Positions 36,986 through 46,053 of a stretch of 64,000 nt of DNA are shown piece by piece; position 1 is the first letter of the stretch, and each line of letters begins with the position of its first letter. The notes under the pieces are model-generated. The model searched no databases. It worked only from the letters and a program-made list of their open reading frames with translations, and had not been told where the DNA came from. A program made the translations under genes and the position numbers. Location of the stretch: contig CBDCWW010000023.1 in NCBI GenBank assembly GCA_965223585.1, forward strand, positions 372,001-436,000. Direction: 5' to 3'. This DNA is from CBDCVN01 sp965223585. Its GTDB lineage: Bacteria; Deinococcota; Deinococci; Deinococcales; Trueperaceae.

Positions 36986-37157
36986 TCTGAAAGTTTAGTG
37001 TATAGTTCAGTGTATAGGATGTGTAAATACATCTTTTTTAATGATGTTTCTCAAGTAGTTTCTATAAGTTCTTGTAGTGATTTAGGCTTCCCTAAACAAA
37101 GCTAGATTACTTTGCAAAAGATATTTTTACCAACATGCTTACTGCCTTACTTAAGTC

Positions 37158-37189
37158 GTTACGCCTACGTTACGCTCTTACTTTACTCT
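37158..37189 (+). promoter_or_regulatory. Putative SARP-type operator/promoter, site 3
   Basis: GTTACGC at 37158-37164 and 37169-37175, spacer CTAC, then exactly 8 bp to TACTCT (37184-37189). The downstream gene starts at 37252 with its own AGGAGG, leaving a leader of roughly 55 nt. Confidence 0.6.
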
Positions 37190-37251
37190 TGCTTTAATGA
37201 TTTATTTTGTTTGTATGGGAAAAATAAATAACTCAAATCTAGGAGGTTACC

Positions 37252-39427
37252 ATGAAAAAGCTACCTTATTTTATTATTTTTACTTTAGTATTTTTAAGTT
37301 GTATTGCTTGGGGGCAAATGCCTCAGCTCGAGCCCTACCAACATCAAAACGTCACCCTAAATATTCCCCAAGGCTGGCAAGTCACTAAAGATGATCAAGC
37401 AGGTACAATAACTATAAGCCCAGACCCTGAACGTGAAGATGCTCCCTCTATAGGTGTAATTGTTTTTGACTATATCGAAAATGCTAATGCCGAACAGATT
37501 ATGGCAAGTATTTTACCAGAGTTGCAAAAGCAAGCGCTAGAATTCAACATTATTGAAACCTATAACATTACAGAAGGTGGTCAAGGCAAAATTATCTTAG
37601 CTGACTATGCTGAAGAAATTAATGGGCAAGCTGTGGCTGGTCGTATAGTACTAATGATTGATATTAAAAAGCAAGATAATCTAATTGCTCTAACTAGCTT
37701 TCAGTGCTAAAACTGCTGACTTTGATAGTTTAGATGGCTTAAACCTAACTACTGCTGTAACCAGTAGCATAAAACGAGGAAAGGCAAATCCATTAGCTAA
37801 TGCTAATCAACCTAGTACGAATCAAAACACCTCTATACCACAAGGCAGTCTTCCTACTCTAAATAAACAGCCTCAATTAGTTCCCTTACCAAGATAGCAA
37901 TATGAGTGCTCAAATCCCTGAGGGCTGGTCTGTTGATGTTAACCCTAATGATGGTACCTTAACTCTTAAAGAACACCCTACAAACCCAGATTCACCTGTT
38001 ATTCTACTAGGGGTTACTCAAAGCAATTTAAGCTCTTCTATTAATAGTACTAATCCTTCTGGATTGGATAAAGCAAATGTTGGGCAACCAATCCTTACAC
38101 ATAGTTGAAGAAAAACCTCTAACAACAGGTAAGCTTATTGTTGTAGACTTTGACGATTTCCCAATTAAAGTTGCTGCTATTATTGAGGTTGAGCCACAGG
38201 GTAGGTTTACCAGCTCTGGCAATGTTAGCAGCTAGTCAAGAAGGTTTTAGTAGTTTGGGCGGTGCAAACTTGCTCACAAGTATTTCTCAAAGCGCTCGTC
38301 CTACTTCTATAACAAGCACTGCACCTACTACTAATATTCAACAAAGTACTTCTTCGCCTCCAAACCTAACTCCCTATCAAGATGAGCTTTTTAGCTTACA
38401 AGTGCCCCAAGACTGGCAAGTAAAAAGTGATCTTGAAAAAGGCTCTATTAATATTGCTAAAGATCCTAGTAATAAACTTGCCCCAGCTATTAATATCCAA
38501 TTTGCACCTTATCAGACTCCAGATACTTTAGTGCAGGTTTTTATAGATACTTTAGGAAGTACAGGTGACTCTTTAGAGATACTTAGTGAACAAGAGCTAG
38601 CTGGTGGACAAGGTCGTTTATTAGTTCTAGGGGCAAGTTCCTTGCCTATACGTATAGCTGTACTAGTTATAGCCAATGCTGAACTCGAGTTTTCTCTAGT
38701 TGCTTACTTACAGAGTTTAACTGAAGAGTTTGAAGTACTTGGTGGTGCTAATTTGCTAAAGACTGTAGCTGAGAATACACAGATTAGATTAGATGAGCAA
38801 GGCAATAATGGCACTGGTACAGGCAGTGTTTCGGAAGGAAAGATCCTAGCTTCAGTGTGTTGTGCACCATCCTTTTCTGCTGACGGTAGTGTACCTTCTA
38901 CCGAAGCAAGTGGTCGATTTATAAAAGATACTATTGGTCAAGATAAAGTAAGCGGTACAGGAGCCCCTGTAAGTAATAATGTGTTAGCAGGTGCTTGGAC
39001 AGTTAGCGAATTTGATTATTCTTATGATGCTTCTGACTTTGTTTTTAGTGGTGGAGGTTCAAACAGCAAAGGATTTAAATACACCTTTACCGCAGATGGG
39101 CATTACACTTTAGATTATTCTGCTAGTGTGACTTTTGGTGTCCAAAACAGCCGTACACAAGTAACTGAAACAGGTCAATATACTTTAAATGGCAACAACC
39201 TACACCTAGATCCACAAGGGTTAACAGGCTGGATTTATACAGGTGTATCAACTAACAAAGCATATTGGGATGGTCGAGAGGGTGAACTCGAGCCCCGCAA
39301 TTATCAAGTCCGCTACTTTCCTGAACAAGATATGTTAGTATTAAGTGGTCAAGAATGTCAAATGTACCGAGTTGATAACTACTGTGGTGAAGTATACGAC
39401 TTTCCCTTCAAGCGCGCTGGTAATTAA
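37252..39427 (+). pseudogene. Frameshifted secreted PsbP-like / lipocalin-like gene
   Basis: Start ATG with AGGAGG and a signal peptide like that of the gene at 20256 (CIAWGQMPQLEPYQHQNVTLN). The frame breaks near 37,700 (TTTCAGTGCTAA should read on as FSAKTADFDSLDG), near 37,885, near 38,090 and near 38,190-38,220. Open pieces are 37252-37710, 37902-38108 and 38150-39427. Together they encode three PsbP-like modules (GWQVTKDD, GWSVDVNPNDG, DWQVKSDLE) and a C-terminal lipocalin-like domain (LAGAWTVSEFDYS, FTADGHYTLDYS). The last piece alone has no signal peptide. It stands directly behind SARP-type site 3. Decay is likely; read errors remain possible. Confidence 0.75.
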
Positions 39428-39541
39428 CATTGACTAGAACAACCGTCAGCCATTAGATAAGTTTATTTATCAATCCTTCTAGCCAGCGTAGTCTTCATAG
39501 ATTTATTTATCAACTAATTTATTAGCAAAGGAAAAACGCAA

Positions 39542-39829
39542 ATGAAAGCCTATTTTATTTTTCAAGAAGAAATTTTCGATAAGGAAGCATTTGAAGAATA
39601 TAAGAAAATGTCGCCAGAATCCATAAAAAAATATGGTGGTGAATTTGTTGTGAGGGGTGGAGATGTAGAAGTACTAGAAGGAAATTTTGATTTTGAAAGG
39701 GTTGCTATTCTTGCCTTTCCTTCACTCGAGCAAGCGCGTGCTTGGTACAACTCTGAAGAGTATGCAGAAGCCAAAGAACTACGGCTTAAAATATCTAAAT
39801 GCCAAGCAATTTTAGTGCAGGGAATTTAA
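39542..39829 (+). CDS. DUF1330 family protein
   Basis: A 95-residue protein with the DUF1330 ferredoxin-like pattern: KAYFIFQEEIFDKEAFEEYKK, YGGEFVVRGGDVEVLEG, RVAILAFPSLEQARAWYNSEEY. The family is small, cytoplasmic and uncharacterised, with a dimeric alpha-beta barrel fold similar to antibiotic-biosynthesis monooxygenases. AAGGA precedes the ATG. No obvious functional link to its neighbours. Confidence 0.9.
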   Translation: MKAYFIFQEEIFDKEAFEEYKKMSPESIKKYGGEFVVRGGDVEVLEGNFDFERVAILAFPSLEQARAWYNSEEYAEAKELRLKISKCQAILVQGI

Positions 39830-39935
39830 TTCACTGTATATTCACAAAACCTACCCCTAATCTTCATAGCTTAAGGCCTAATGTATAAACACACCTGAGC
39901 ATACCCAAATTTAGTGTTCAGGGAAGGAGATCAAA

Positions 39936-40337
39936 ATGGTCTATGCATACTCTCATGCAGCTGGTTTCGGTTTAGGTTTTCTTAATTTCCTTGGTGGCAT
40001 CCTTTTCTTCATATTCATCTTTTTCGTGATTAAGTCACTCATATACCACTTTGCAGGACACAAAGGTGGTTATAGAGCTTGGAGTTGTTCTGGTAGGCAC
40101 AAAGGTAAAGAAGATGAGGCAGCTATGGTTGCTAGGGAACGCTTTGCCAAAGGTGAAGTAACGGCAGAAGAATTTAATGTGCTCAAAGCAGGTTTAGATA
40201 TAGATAGTAGCAAAGAAACTTCTAGCCCACATTGGAGTTTTGGTGGTCGTGATAGAGCCTTAGGTATTGCCCGTTTGAGATTTGCCAAAGGAGAAATTAG
40301 TATAGAAGAATTTGAAGCTGTTAAGAAAGCTCTTTAG
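39936..40337 (+). CDS. Membrane protein with two SHOCT domains
   Basis: The 133-residue protein has one membrane helix (residues 10-36, FLNFLGGILFFIFIFFVIKSL), a basic linker and two SHOCT motifs: ARERFAKGEVTAEEFNVLKAGL at about 70 and ARLRFAKGEISIEEFEAVKKAL at the end. SHOCT is a short helical motif at protein ends thought to aid oligomerisation. GGAAGGAGA precedes the ATG. It stands upstream of a BaeSR-like two-component pair; small SHOCT membrane proteins are often found next to such systems, which suggests an envelope-stress role. Confidence 0.85.
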   Translation: MVYAYSHAAGFGLGFLNFLGGILFFIFIFFVIKSLIYHFAGHKGGYRAWSCSGRHKGKEDEAAMVARERFAKGEVTAEEFNVLKAGLDIDSSKETSSPHWSFGGRDRALGIARLRFAKGEISIEEFEAVKKAL

Positions 40338-40397
40338 GCTTAATTCTTGGTACTTGCTCCTAGACTCTGTCTAGGAGCATCATTTAGTATCTTCATT

Positions 40398-40791
40398 TGT
40401 CTGAACTGTGATTCGTCTGATTTTCTTGATTTTTCTCTGAAATCCTCTATTCTACTTTCTCAACAAGGCTTCATTTAGTTTTTGCCTTTTTCCCTTCGCT
40501 GCTCTCAGGGTGATATTCCTTTACGCTCTCAAATCCATCAGGATTCTGCCATAGGTCTTATTAGCATCAATCGTAGGGGTTTAAAATCTTAAACCCCTAC
40601 AACACGTGCTTGATGACAGGTGCTTTCATTCATCAGGTTGTATTGTATAAATAGCATGGAAATAATTAGATATATCGATGTGTCTTGCAAGTTTTATTTA
40701 GTGATTTTCAGTTAGAAATACATTTAAGAGAAATGAAAACTATAATTGAATTATAGTTTATCAATTCATCAAATAAATCACAGTTCAGACA
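40398..40791. repeat. 394-bp element with 16-bp perfect terminal inverted repeats
   Basis: TGTCTGAACTGTGATT at 40398-40413 is the exact inverse of AATCACAGTTCAGACA at 40776-40791. No gene lies between. A second, diverged repeat (40530-40745) with the GTAGGGG hairpin is nested inside. No target duplication was seen. It fills most of the 535-nt gap between the SHOCT and response-regulator genes. Confidence 0.7.
40573..40600. repeat. GTAGGGG palindrome, copy A
   Basis: GTAGGGGTTTAA and TTAAACCCCTAC are perfect 12-bp arms around AATC. It is embedded in the repeat shared with 46225-46440, where the arm sequence differs but pairing is kept. Confidence 0.75.
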
Positions 40792-40846
40792 TTGTTTTTG
40801 ATATACTTAAATACTTAGTTCTTTTGTCCTCATAATTTTGAGGTGC

Positions 40847-40863
40847 AACTTAAATTATAAGTT
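40847..40863. promoter_or_regulatory. Possible operator before the response regulator
   Basis: AACTTA-N5-TAAGTT is a short palindrome 9 nt upstream of the GTG start. It could serve autoregulation, but it is AT-rich and may be chance. Confidence 0.25.
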
Positions 40864-40872
40864 GGTGAATTT

Positions 40873-41547
40873 GTGCCTGCTACTATCTTAATTGTTGAAG
40901 ACGAAGCTCGTCTAGCAGAAATCTTAGAAGATTATCTTAGACGAGAGGGCTTCCATACGGAAAGAGCCAAAGATGGCAAGCGAGCTTTAGAACTGTGGCG
41001 AGCAGCCAATCCGGATATGATCTTGCTTGACCTTATGTTGCCAATTCTTGATGGTTTAGAAGTAGCTAGACGCATTCGTGCTGAATCAAATGTACCGATT
41101 ATTATGCTAACTGCTAAAGACCAAGAAATAGATAAACTTTTGGGCTTGGGTTTAGGTGCAGATGACTATGTAGTTAAACCCTACAGTCCACGTGAGGTGG
41201 TGGCTCGAGTCAAGGCTGTACTAAGACGAGTGAGCGGTCAAGTTCTACCACCTGAAAAATTCCAAGTAGGTAATCTAGAAGTAGATTTAGCCAAATACAT
41301 AGTGCGTTGCGAAAGCAAGGACATTTCGCTTACTGCTAGCGAACTAAGATTACTAGCAGCCTTAGCCAAAGAACCCGGCATGGTAAAACAACGCCCAGAA
41401 CTTTTGGCAGCTTCTGGTGATGCTGAGCGTTTTGCCGATGAACGCACTGTTGATGCCCATGTTAAAAATATTCGCCGTAAATTAGGCTCTTGTGGTTCAC
41501 AGCTTGAGACTGTACGTGGAGTAGGATATAGGCTAAGAGATGTTTAA
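40873..41547 (+). CDS. OmpR/PhoB-family response regulator
   Basis: The 224-residue protein has a receiver domain with acidic pocket VEDE, phosphoacceptor D53 (MILLDLMLP), Thr in IIMLTAKD and Lys in VVKPYSP, then a winged-helix DNA-binding domain (LTASELRLLAALAKEPG, VDAHVKNIRRKLG, ETVRGVGYRLRD). It is closest by eye to BaeR-like regulators. It overlaps the kinase gene by 8 nt. The start is GTG with no clear ribosome site. It is expected to activate genes for envelope or efflux stress. Confidence 0.95.
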   Translation: MPATILIVEDEARLAEILEDYLRREGFHTERAKDGKRALELWRAANPDMILLDLMLPILDGLEVARRIRAESNVPIIMLTAKDQEIDKLLGLGLGADDYVVKPYSPREVVARVKAVLRRVSGQVLPPEKFQVGNLEVDLAKYIVRCESKDISLTASELRLLAALAKEPGMVKQRPELLAASGDAERFADERTVDAHVKNIRRKLGSCGSQLETVRGVGYRLRDV

Positions 41548-42811
41548 ACATAAGCATCATAGCCATCATTTCCCAAGAAGCCATCATAGAACTTGGTCTT
41601 ACAAACCTCATTGCTTCAAGGGTTGGCAAAGTAGGTCCTCAAAATGTAAAAAGTCTAGAGGCTTGCGTAACCGTCTAACTTTTGCTTTTGTCTTTGTTGC
41701 ATTATCAACAGTAACTTTGACAACTTGGATGACTTTAGGGGCAGTGTTTGAGGCACAAAGGGAGCTATTAAATGCTACAGGCTTACCTGACTATGAGGGT
41801 AAGCCTTGGCAATTTTATCATTCGAATTGGAATGATGAGGCCTTTGCCCCTATACATGAAGCTTTCAAACAAATTACTCGTAGGGCTTTTTGGGCAGCGG
41901 TGATAGCTTTCTTTCTAGCCTCTGCAGCAGCAGCAGGAGTAACTCGTTTTTTGACTCGTTCCCTCAGGGCTTTAACTGATGGTGCTAGGAGGTTAGCTGA
42001 AGGGGAGCGTGGCATTAGGCTCGAGCCTCCCAAAAACAAAGACGAGATATACACCTTAACAGAAGCATTTAATAATTTGGTAAAGGGTTTAGAGCATCAA
42101 GAACAGTGGCGACGCAACATGGTAGCAGATATTGCCCACGACTTGCGAACACCCCTAGCAGTTATGCGTAGTGAAATTGAGGCTATGCAAGATGGTGTAG
42201 TAGCTCTTGATGAGGCAGGTTTAGGGCGTTTACATGGTGAAGTTATGATGCTTTCTCGCTTAGTGAATGACTTACGTACACTCTCACTGGCCGAGGGAGG
42301 TAATTTACCCCTTCATTTAGAAACACACCAAGTTGAGCCATTACTGAAAAGAGTAATTGATGCTTTTAAATTAAGAGCTTCTGAGGAAGGTGCTGAGCTT
42401 AAACTTTGCCCTGTTAGCCCTGAACTTAGTATTCACTGTGATAGCGAGCAAATTATTAGGCTCCTGAGTAATCTAGTAGATAATGCTATTCTCTATGGGC
42501 ACAAAGATGGTAAGGCTAGAATAGAGCTAGGAGCTAAAGCATTAGAAGGTGGAGTAGAAATATGGGTGCGAGATTATGGTGAGGGGTTAGCTGAGGAAAA
42601 GCTCGAGCAAGTCTTTGAACGCTTTTACCGAGGGGATCACGCCAGAACTCGTAAAGATGCAACAAAAGATTCAGTAAAAAACCAAGCCAAAGAATCTAGT
42701 GGCTCAGGTTTAGGCCTTGCTATTGCTAAGGCAATTGCTCATGCTCATCAAGGTGATTTACAGGCTCGCAATCATCCCGAGGGGGGAGCTATTTTTAGCC
42801 TTTACCTATAG
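41540..42811 (+). CDS. Sensor histidine kinase (BaeS-like)
   Basis: The 423-residue kinase has a His-rich cytoplasmic N-terminus (KHKHHSHHFPRSHH), two membrane helices (about 46-68 and 116-135) bracketing a short sensor loop, HAMP (TRSLRALTDGARRLAEG), a HisKA helix with H200 in ADIAHDLRTPL, and an HATPase_c domain with the N-box VDNAILYGH, DYGEGL and GSGLGLAIAKAI. A charged insert (RKDATKDSVKNQAK) sits in the ATP lid. The His-rich head may bind metal. It phosphorylates the regulator encoded 8 nt upstream in overlap. Confidence 0.95.
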   Translation: MFKHKHHSHHFPRSHHRTWSYKPHCFKGWQSRSSKCKKSRGLRNRLTFAFVFVALSTVTLTTWMTLGAVFEAQRELLNATGLPDYEGKPWQFYHSNWNDEAFAPIHEAFKQITRRAFWAAVIAFFLASAAAAGVTRFLTRSLRALTDGARRLAEGERGIRLEPPKNKDEIYTLTEAFNNLVKGLEHQEQWRRNMVADIAHDLRTPLAVMRSEIEAMQDGVVALDEAGLGRLHGEVMMLSRLVNDLRTLSLAEGGNLPLHLETHQVEPLLKRVIDAFKLRASEEGAELKLCPVSPELSIHCDSEQIIRLLSNLVDNAILYGHKDGKARIELGAKALEGGVEIWVRDYGEGLAEEKLEQVFERFYRGDHARTRKDATKDSVKNQAKESSGSGLGLAIAKAIAHAHQGDLQARNHPEGGAIFSLYL

Positions 42812-42830
42812 AATTAAATGTCAACACATC

Positions 42831-43010
42831 TTAGTTTACAGTAACAAGAATTTCTTTTGCTTTTGCATATTCAGGAATATGTTCGGTGTCTATATCAGAA
42901 GATATACGCTTTAAAAGTTCTGTTAATAGTGAGTGTACCTCTTCTTTTTTATTGTTAGCTTGCCAGTATTTTGCTAGGGATAAGGTTGCTCTAAATTTTA
43001 GTGTAGTTTT
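42831..43010 (-). pseudogene. 3' remnant of a TPR/BTAD-type regulator gene
   Basis: A minus-strand frame without a start codon encodes ATLSLAKYWQANNKKEEVHS and continues as LLTELLKRI to the end EYAKAKEILVTVN. This helical C-terminus is typical of AAA/TPR transcription regulators, related in style to the end of the gene at 4507. The rest of the gene is gone. Confidence 0.45.
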
Positions 43011-43117
43011 TTAAGCAAATGAAACTACTCTAACTTTCCTGCTCATTTAAATGTTTTGATCTAAACTTCTTAATGCACCGCAAAGGTGAAGAACTCTTTC
43101 TTAGTAAGGAAAAGATA

Positions 43118-45703
43118 ATGAAAACCTTAAATCTCAAATCAATCATTAAACCCACTGGAGTAATTCTTTTAGGCTTTGTCCTCTTATTAGTAGTAAGCTG
43201 TGGCAGGAGCAGTACCCCTCAGCCTAGAGAGTATAAAGAAGTAGAAACTGAAACCTCAACCTTATTTGATAGTAACGATTTAAGTGCTGCTAGAGTAGTA
43301 AGTCAAGGAAGTATAAAAGACATTTCAGGTATAGAGTTGAACAATGATGAAAGTGGTACTGAGTTACCGTTTGATGATAAAGATGAAGTTAAGAGTGAGC
43401 TTAGCACACAAGAAACCTTAAGTGAGTCAAAAGGCTGGTTGGTTCTTAATAGAAAGGATGATTCAGGAACTTATCAAATAAGACTCCATGATCAAACTAA
43501 TAATAACAATAGAACAACTGTTTACTCTGGAACTGATGCTGTTCAATCAGTTGCAGTCAATGGTGATGGTAAAATAGTGTTAGCCAGTATTGTTAACCAC
43601 AAAAGTGGCAAGTATGATATCTACTTATTTGATCTTAATAATAATCAAGGCTATAATTTGAGTAACACTCCTAATATAGATGAACTAGACGTTTCCATAA
43701 CAAGAGATGCTAGTAAGATAGCTTGGCAAGGTGAACATAATGGTAAGAAACGTCCTTTCATCTGTAATTATGATGCTAGTGAACATAGTTGCACAAGCAC
43801 CAACAGCTTAAGTAACAAATACGATCAAATTCAACCAAGTCTTAGTGCTAACGGTGATTACCTAGCATTAGTAAGGCTTTTGAAGGGCACCCACTATCAA
43901 GTAAGATTATATGGTTTTGAAAATAATAGTTATATCAACATAGAGACAAGAACCGATGTACTCTCAGATCCAAGTGTAGATGAAATAGGGAATCAGGTAA
44001 TGTTCTTATGGCAGAGATCAAGCAACAATCGTAACTATGTAAGAATCAAATCCCTTGATAACAACACTTATGAAACAGAACTAAGCAGCAGTGTTTCTAT
44101 TGATCATCCTTTTATTACTGCCGATGCTAAGTACCTCACCTATGAAGAGTTCATCAGCTCTAAGAGTAGACAACATGTAAGAACTCGTAACATTCAAAGC
44201 AATGCTCAAGTCTTTCCTCAAAGTGGAACTACTTGGGATTACAGACAACCTTTTTGGATGCTACCAATGCGACCAAGTTGTGGTATGGGTACTACTATAA
44301 CAGGACATCAGGTTCTTCATACCCAAGCTGATGTAGATGCTTTAGAAGGTGTTAGTACTATCACTGGTGGTTTATACATAGACCCTACAAGTACTAGTCT
44401 TGATTTATCTCCTTTATATCTCTTAACTGAGGTGACTAGTGACTTTGGGATAGAGAATAATTCTATACAGACAACACTTTCTGGCTTTGAGTGTTTGACA
44501 AGGATTGGACATTACTTTTACATTGCTGAGAATAATAACTTAAGCAGTATTTCTGGCTTTCCTTCGTTAGCTACTGTAGGGATTGATTTTTCAATTTATA
44601 ATAATGATAACTTAAGCAGTATTTCTGGCTTTCCTTCGTTAGCTACTGTAGGTGGAAGTTCAGATTATGAAGGTTTCCGCATTAATGATAATGATAGCTT
44701 AAGCAGTATTTCTGGCTTTCCTCTTTTGGCTACCGTAGATAGTTTTGATATTGGTAATAATGCTAGCTTAAGCAGTATTCCTGACTTTCCTGCCTTAGTT
44801 AGAGTAGACGGTGGTTTCAGCTTTTATAATAATGCTAGCTTAAACAGTATCCCTGACTTTCCTGCCTTGGTTAGAGTAGAGGGTGGTTTCAGCTTTTATA
44901 GTAATGCTAGCTTAAACAGCATCTCTGGCTTTCCTCTCTTAGCTAGCGCAGGGCATTTCGGCATTGGGAGCAACCCTAGCTTAAGAACCATCTTTGGTTT
45001 TCCTCTCTTAGCTAGCGTACCGGGGGAGTTTAGAATTGTTAATAATGCTAACTTAAGAAGTATTATTGGGCTTAATCAGTTAACAGCTGCTAATATAGGA
45101 AGCGGAATATCTCCACCTGTATTCATTATTTCTAATAATGCCCAGCTTGATTGTAGTAACCCCGCCCCAAATTTCATTCCTGTAGATTCCTCGACAGGTA
45201 ACTTAGTTAACTGTGTCACTAACATTTATACAAGTTCTCCAAATATAGCTATCCCAGATAACAATTCTACAGGAATCAGCAATACCATCAACATCACAGA
45301 AGTAGGTACAATAGCCGATCTCAATGTCAGATTAAACATTACACATACAGCGGTTGGAAATCTTAATGTTAAATTGAGGCATACTGATGGATTTAATATA
45401 ACGGAGGTCGAGTTAGTGAACCACCCCGGCATACCTGCTGTTGGACTCTTTGGTTGTAGTGGAGACGATATGGATAACATTGCATTAGATGATGAAGCAC
45501 TACCAAAAGATTCCATTCAGGATGATTGTATGGAAGACCCAAATCCAGCTTACACAGCTAATAGCTATTATCTACCTAAAGACAGCTTAACTGCTTTTGA
45601 CTCTCAAAATTTAAGTGGTACTTGGACACTAAAAGTCAGTGACAAACTTTTTGGTGCTACTGGTACATTGGACAGTTGGAGTTTAGAATTCGCAAAGCAA
45701 TAA
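43118..45703 (+). CDS. Lipoprotein with beta-propeller, receptor-L/LRR-like repeats and P-domain
   Basis: From the ATG at 43118 (AAGGAAAAG upstream; a frame start 45 nt earlier is unlikely) the protein has about 861 residues. The lipobox LVVSC makes it a lipoprotein. Residues about 105-390 form TolB/WD-like strands (YDIYLFDLNNNQGYNLS). From about 410 to 690 come receptor-L-domain-like repeats, NLSSISGFPSLATVG and variants, each about 24-26 residues. The C-terminus is a proprotein convertase P-domain (PDNNSTGISNTINI, LNVKLRHTDG, SGTWTLKVSDKLFGATGTLDSWSLEF). It is probably surface-exposed and binds proteins or glycans. It lacks CTCGAG over 2.6 kb, unlike most neighbours. Confidence 0.85.
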   Translation: MKTLNLKSIIKPTGVILLGFVLLLVVSCGRSSTPQPREYKEVETETSTLFDSNDLSAARVVSQGSIKDISGIELNNDESGTELPFDDKDEVKSELSTQETLSESKGWLVLNRKDDSGTYQIRLHDQTNNNNRTTVYSGTDAVQSVAVNGDGKIVLASIVNHKSGKYDIYLFDLNNNQGYNLSNTPNIDELDVSITRDASKIAWQGEHNGKKRPFICNYDASEHSCTSTNSLSNKYDQIQPSLSANGDYLALVRLLKGTHYQVRLYGFENNSYINIETRTDVLSDPSVDEIGNQVMFLWQRSSNNRNYVRIKSLDNNTYETELSSSVSIDHPFITADAKYLTYEEFISSKSRQHVRTRNIQSNAQVFPQSGTTWDYRQPFWMLPMRPSCGMGTTITGHQVLHTQADVDALEGVSTITGGLYIDPTSTSLDLSPLYLLTEVTSDFGIENNSIQTTLSGFECLTRIGHYFYIAENNNLSSISGFPSLATVGIDFSIYNNDNLSSISGFPSLATVGGSSDYEGFRINDNDSLSSISGFPLLATVDSFDIGNNASLSSIPDFPALVRVDGGFSFYNNASLNSIPDFPALVRVEGGFSFYSNASLNSISGFPLLASAGHFGIGSNPSLRTIFGFPLLASVPGEFRIVNNANLRSIIGLNQLTAANIGSGISPPVFIISNNAQLDCSNPAPNFIPVDSSTGNLVNCVTNIYTSSPNIAIPDNNSTGISNTINITEVGTIADLNVRLNITHTAVGNLNVKLRHTDGFNITEVELVNHPGIPAVGLFGCSGDDMDNIALDDEALPKDSIQDDCMEDPNPAYTANSYYLPKDSLTAFDSQNLSGTWTLKVSDKLFGATGTLDSWSLEFAKQ

Positions 45704-45817
45704 TCATAAAGCTAACGAAGTAAGGTTCATGCTAAACCTTAAACTAACCACCCTTTCCTACGATTCCTTATAGTTGCAAAGTCAAATAAGGCTGAGTTTC
45801 ATAAGGCAAATCCCCCT

Positions 45818-45842
45818 AAATCCCCCTTATCAAGGGGGATTT
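45818..45842. terminator. Bidirectional hairpin terminator
   Basis: AAATCCCCCTT and AAGGGGGATTT pair perfectly around three bases, followed by CTTAT. It lies about 115 nt after the lipoprotein stop. Similar CCCCCT/AGGGGG hairpins occur as dispersed repeats in many genomes. Confidence 0.6.
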
Positions 45843-45903
45843 CTTATATTCCTCTTTAATAAACCAACACACAGAAGAATTTAGAAAATACTTAGAGAAG
45901 GTA

Positions 45904-45927
45904 AAGCTCGAGCTAAGACTCGAGCTT
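45904..45927. terminator. Hairpin made of two CTCGAG palindromes
   Basis: AAGCTCGAG and CTCGAGCTT form 9-bp arms around CTAAGA, followed by CTTTGTT. Terminator-like, and built from two copies of the over-represented palindrome. Confidence 0.5.
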
Positions 45928-45969
45928 CTTTGTTGATCTATTATCATCATCCCCTTAAAAGCATAAAAT

Positions 45970-46026
45970 TTGATAAGGTTGAACTCATATTTTATACTCC
46001 TGCTAATAAGGCTTGACAACAAGCCT
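45970..46026 (+). promoter_or_regulatory. Promoter and operator of a small-heat-shock-like remnant
   Basis: TTGATA (45970-45975), 17-bp spacer, TATACT (45993-45998). Just downstream, AGGCTTG-ACAA-CAAGCCT (46009-46026) is a perfect 7-bp-arm palindrome placed where a repressor would block transcription. Confidence 0.5.
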
Positions 46027-46053
46027 GAATTTAAATCTAGGAAAGGTCTTAAT

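Noticed and set aside
37197..37388. 63-codon frame starting 7 nt after the SARP-type -10
   Set aside because: It overlaps the better start at 37252, which has AGGAGG and a signal peptide; it is probably leader sequence.
39936..40337. SHOCT gene as part of a toxin-antitoxin pair
   Set aside because: No partner ORF of suitable size adjoins it; the DUF1330 and two-component genes have their own clear families.
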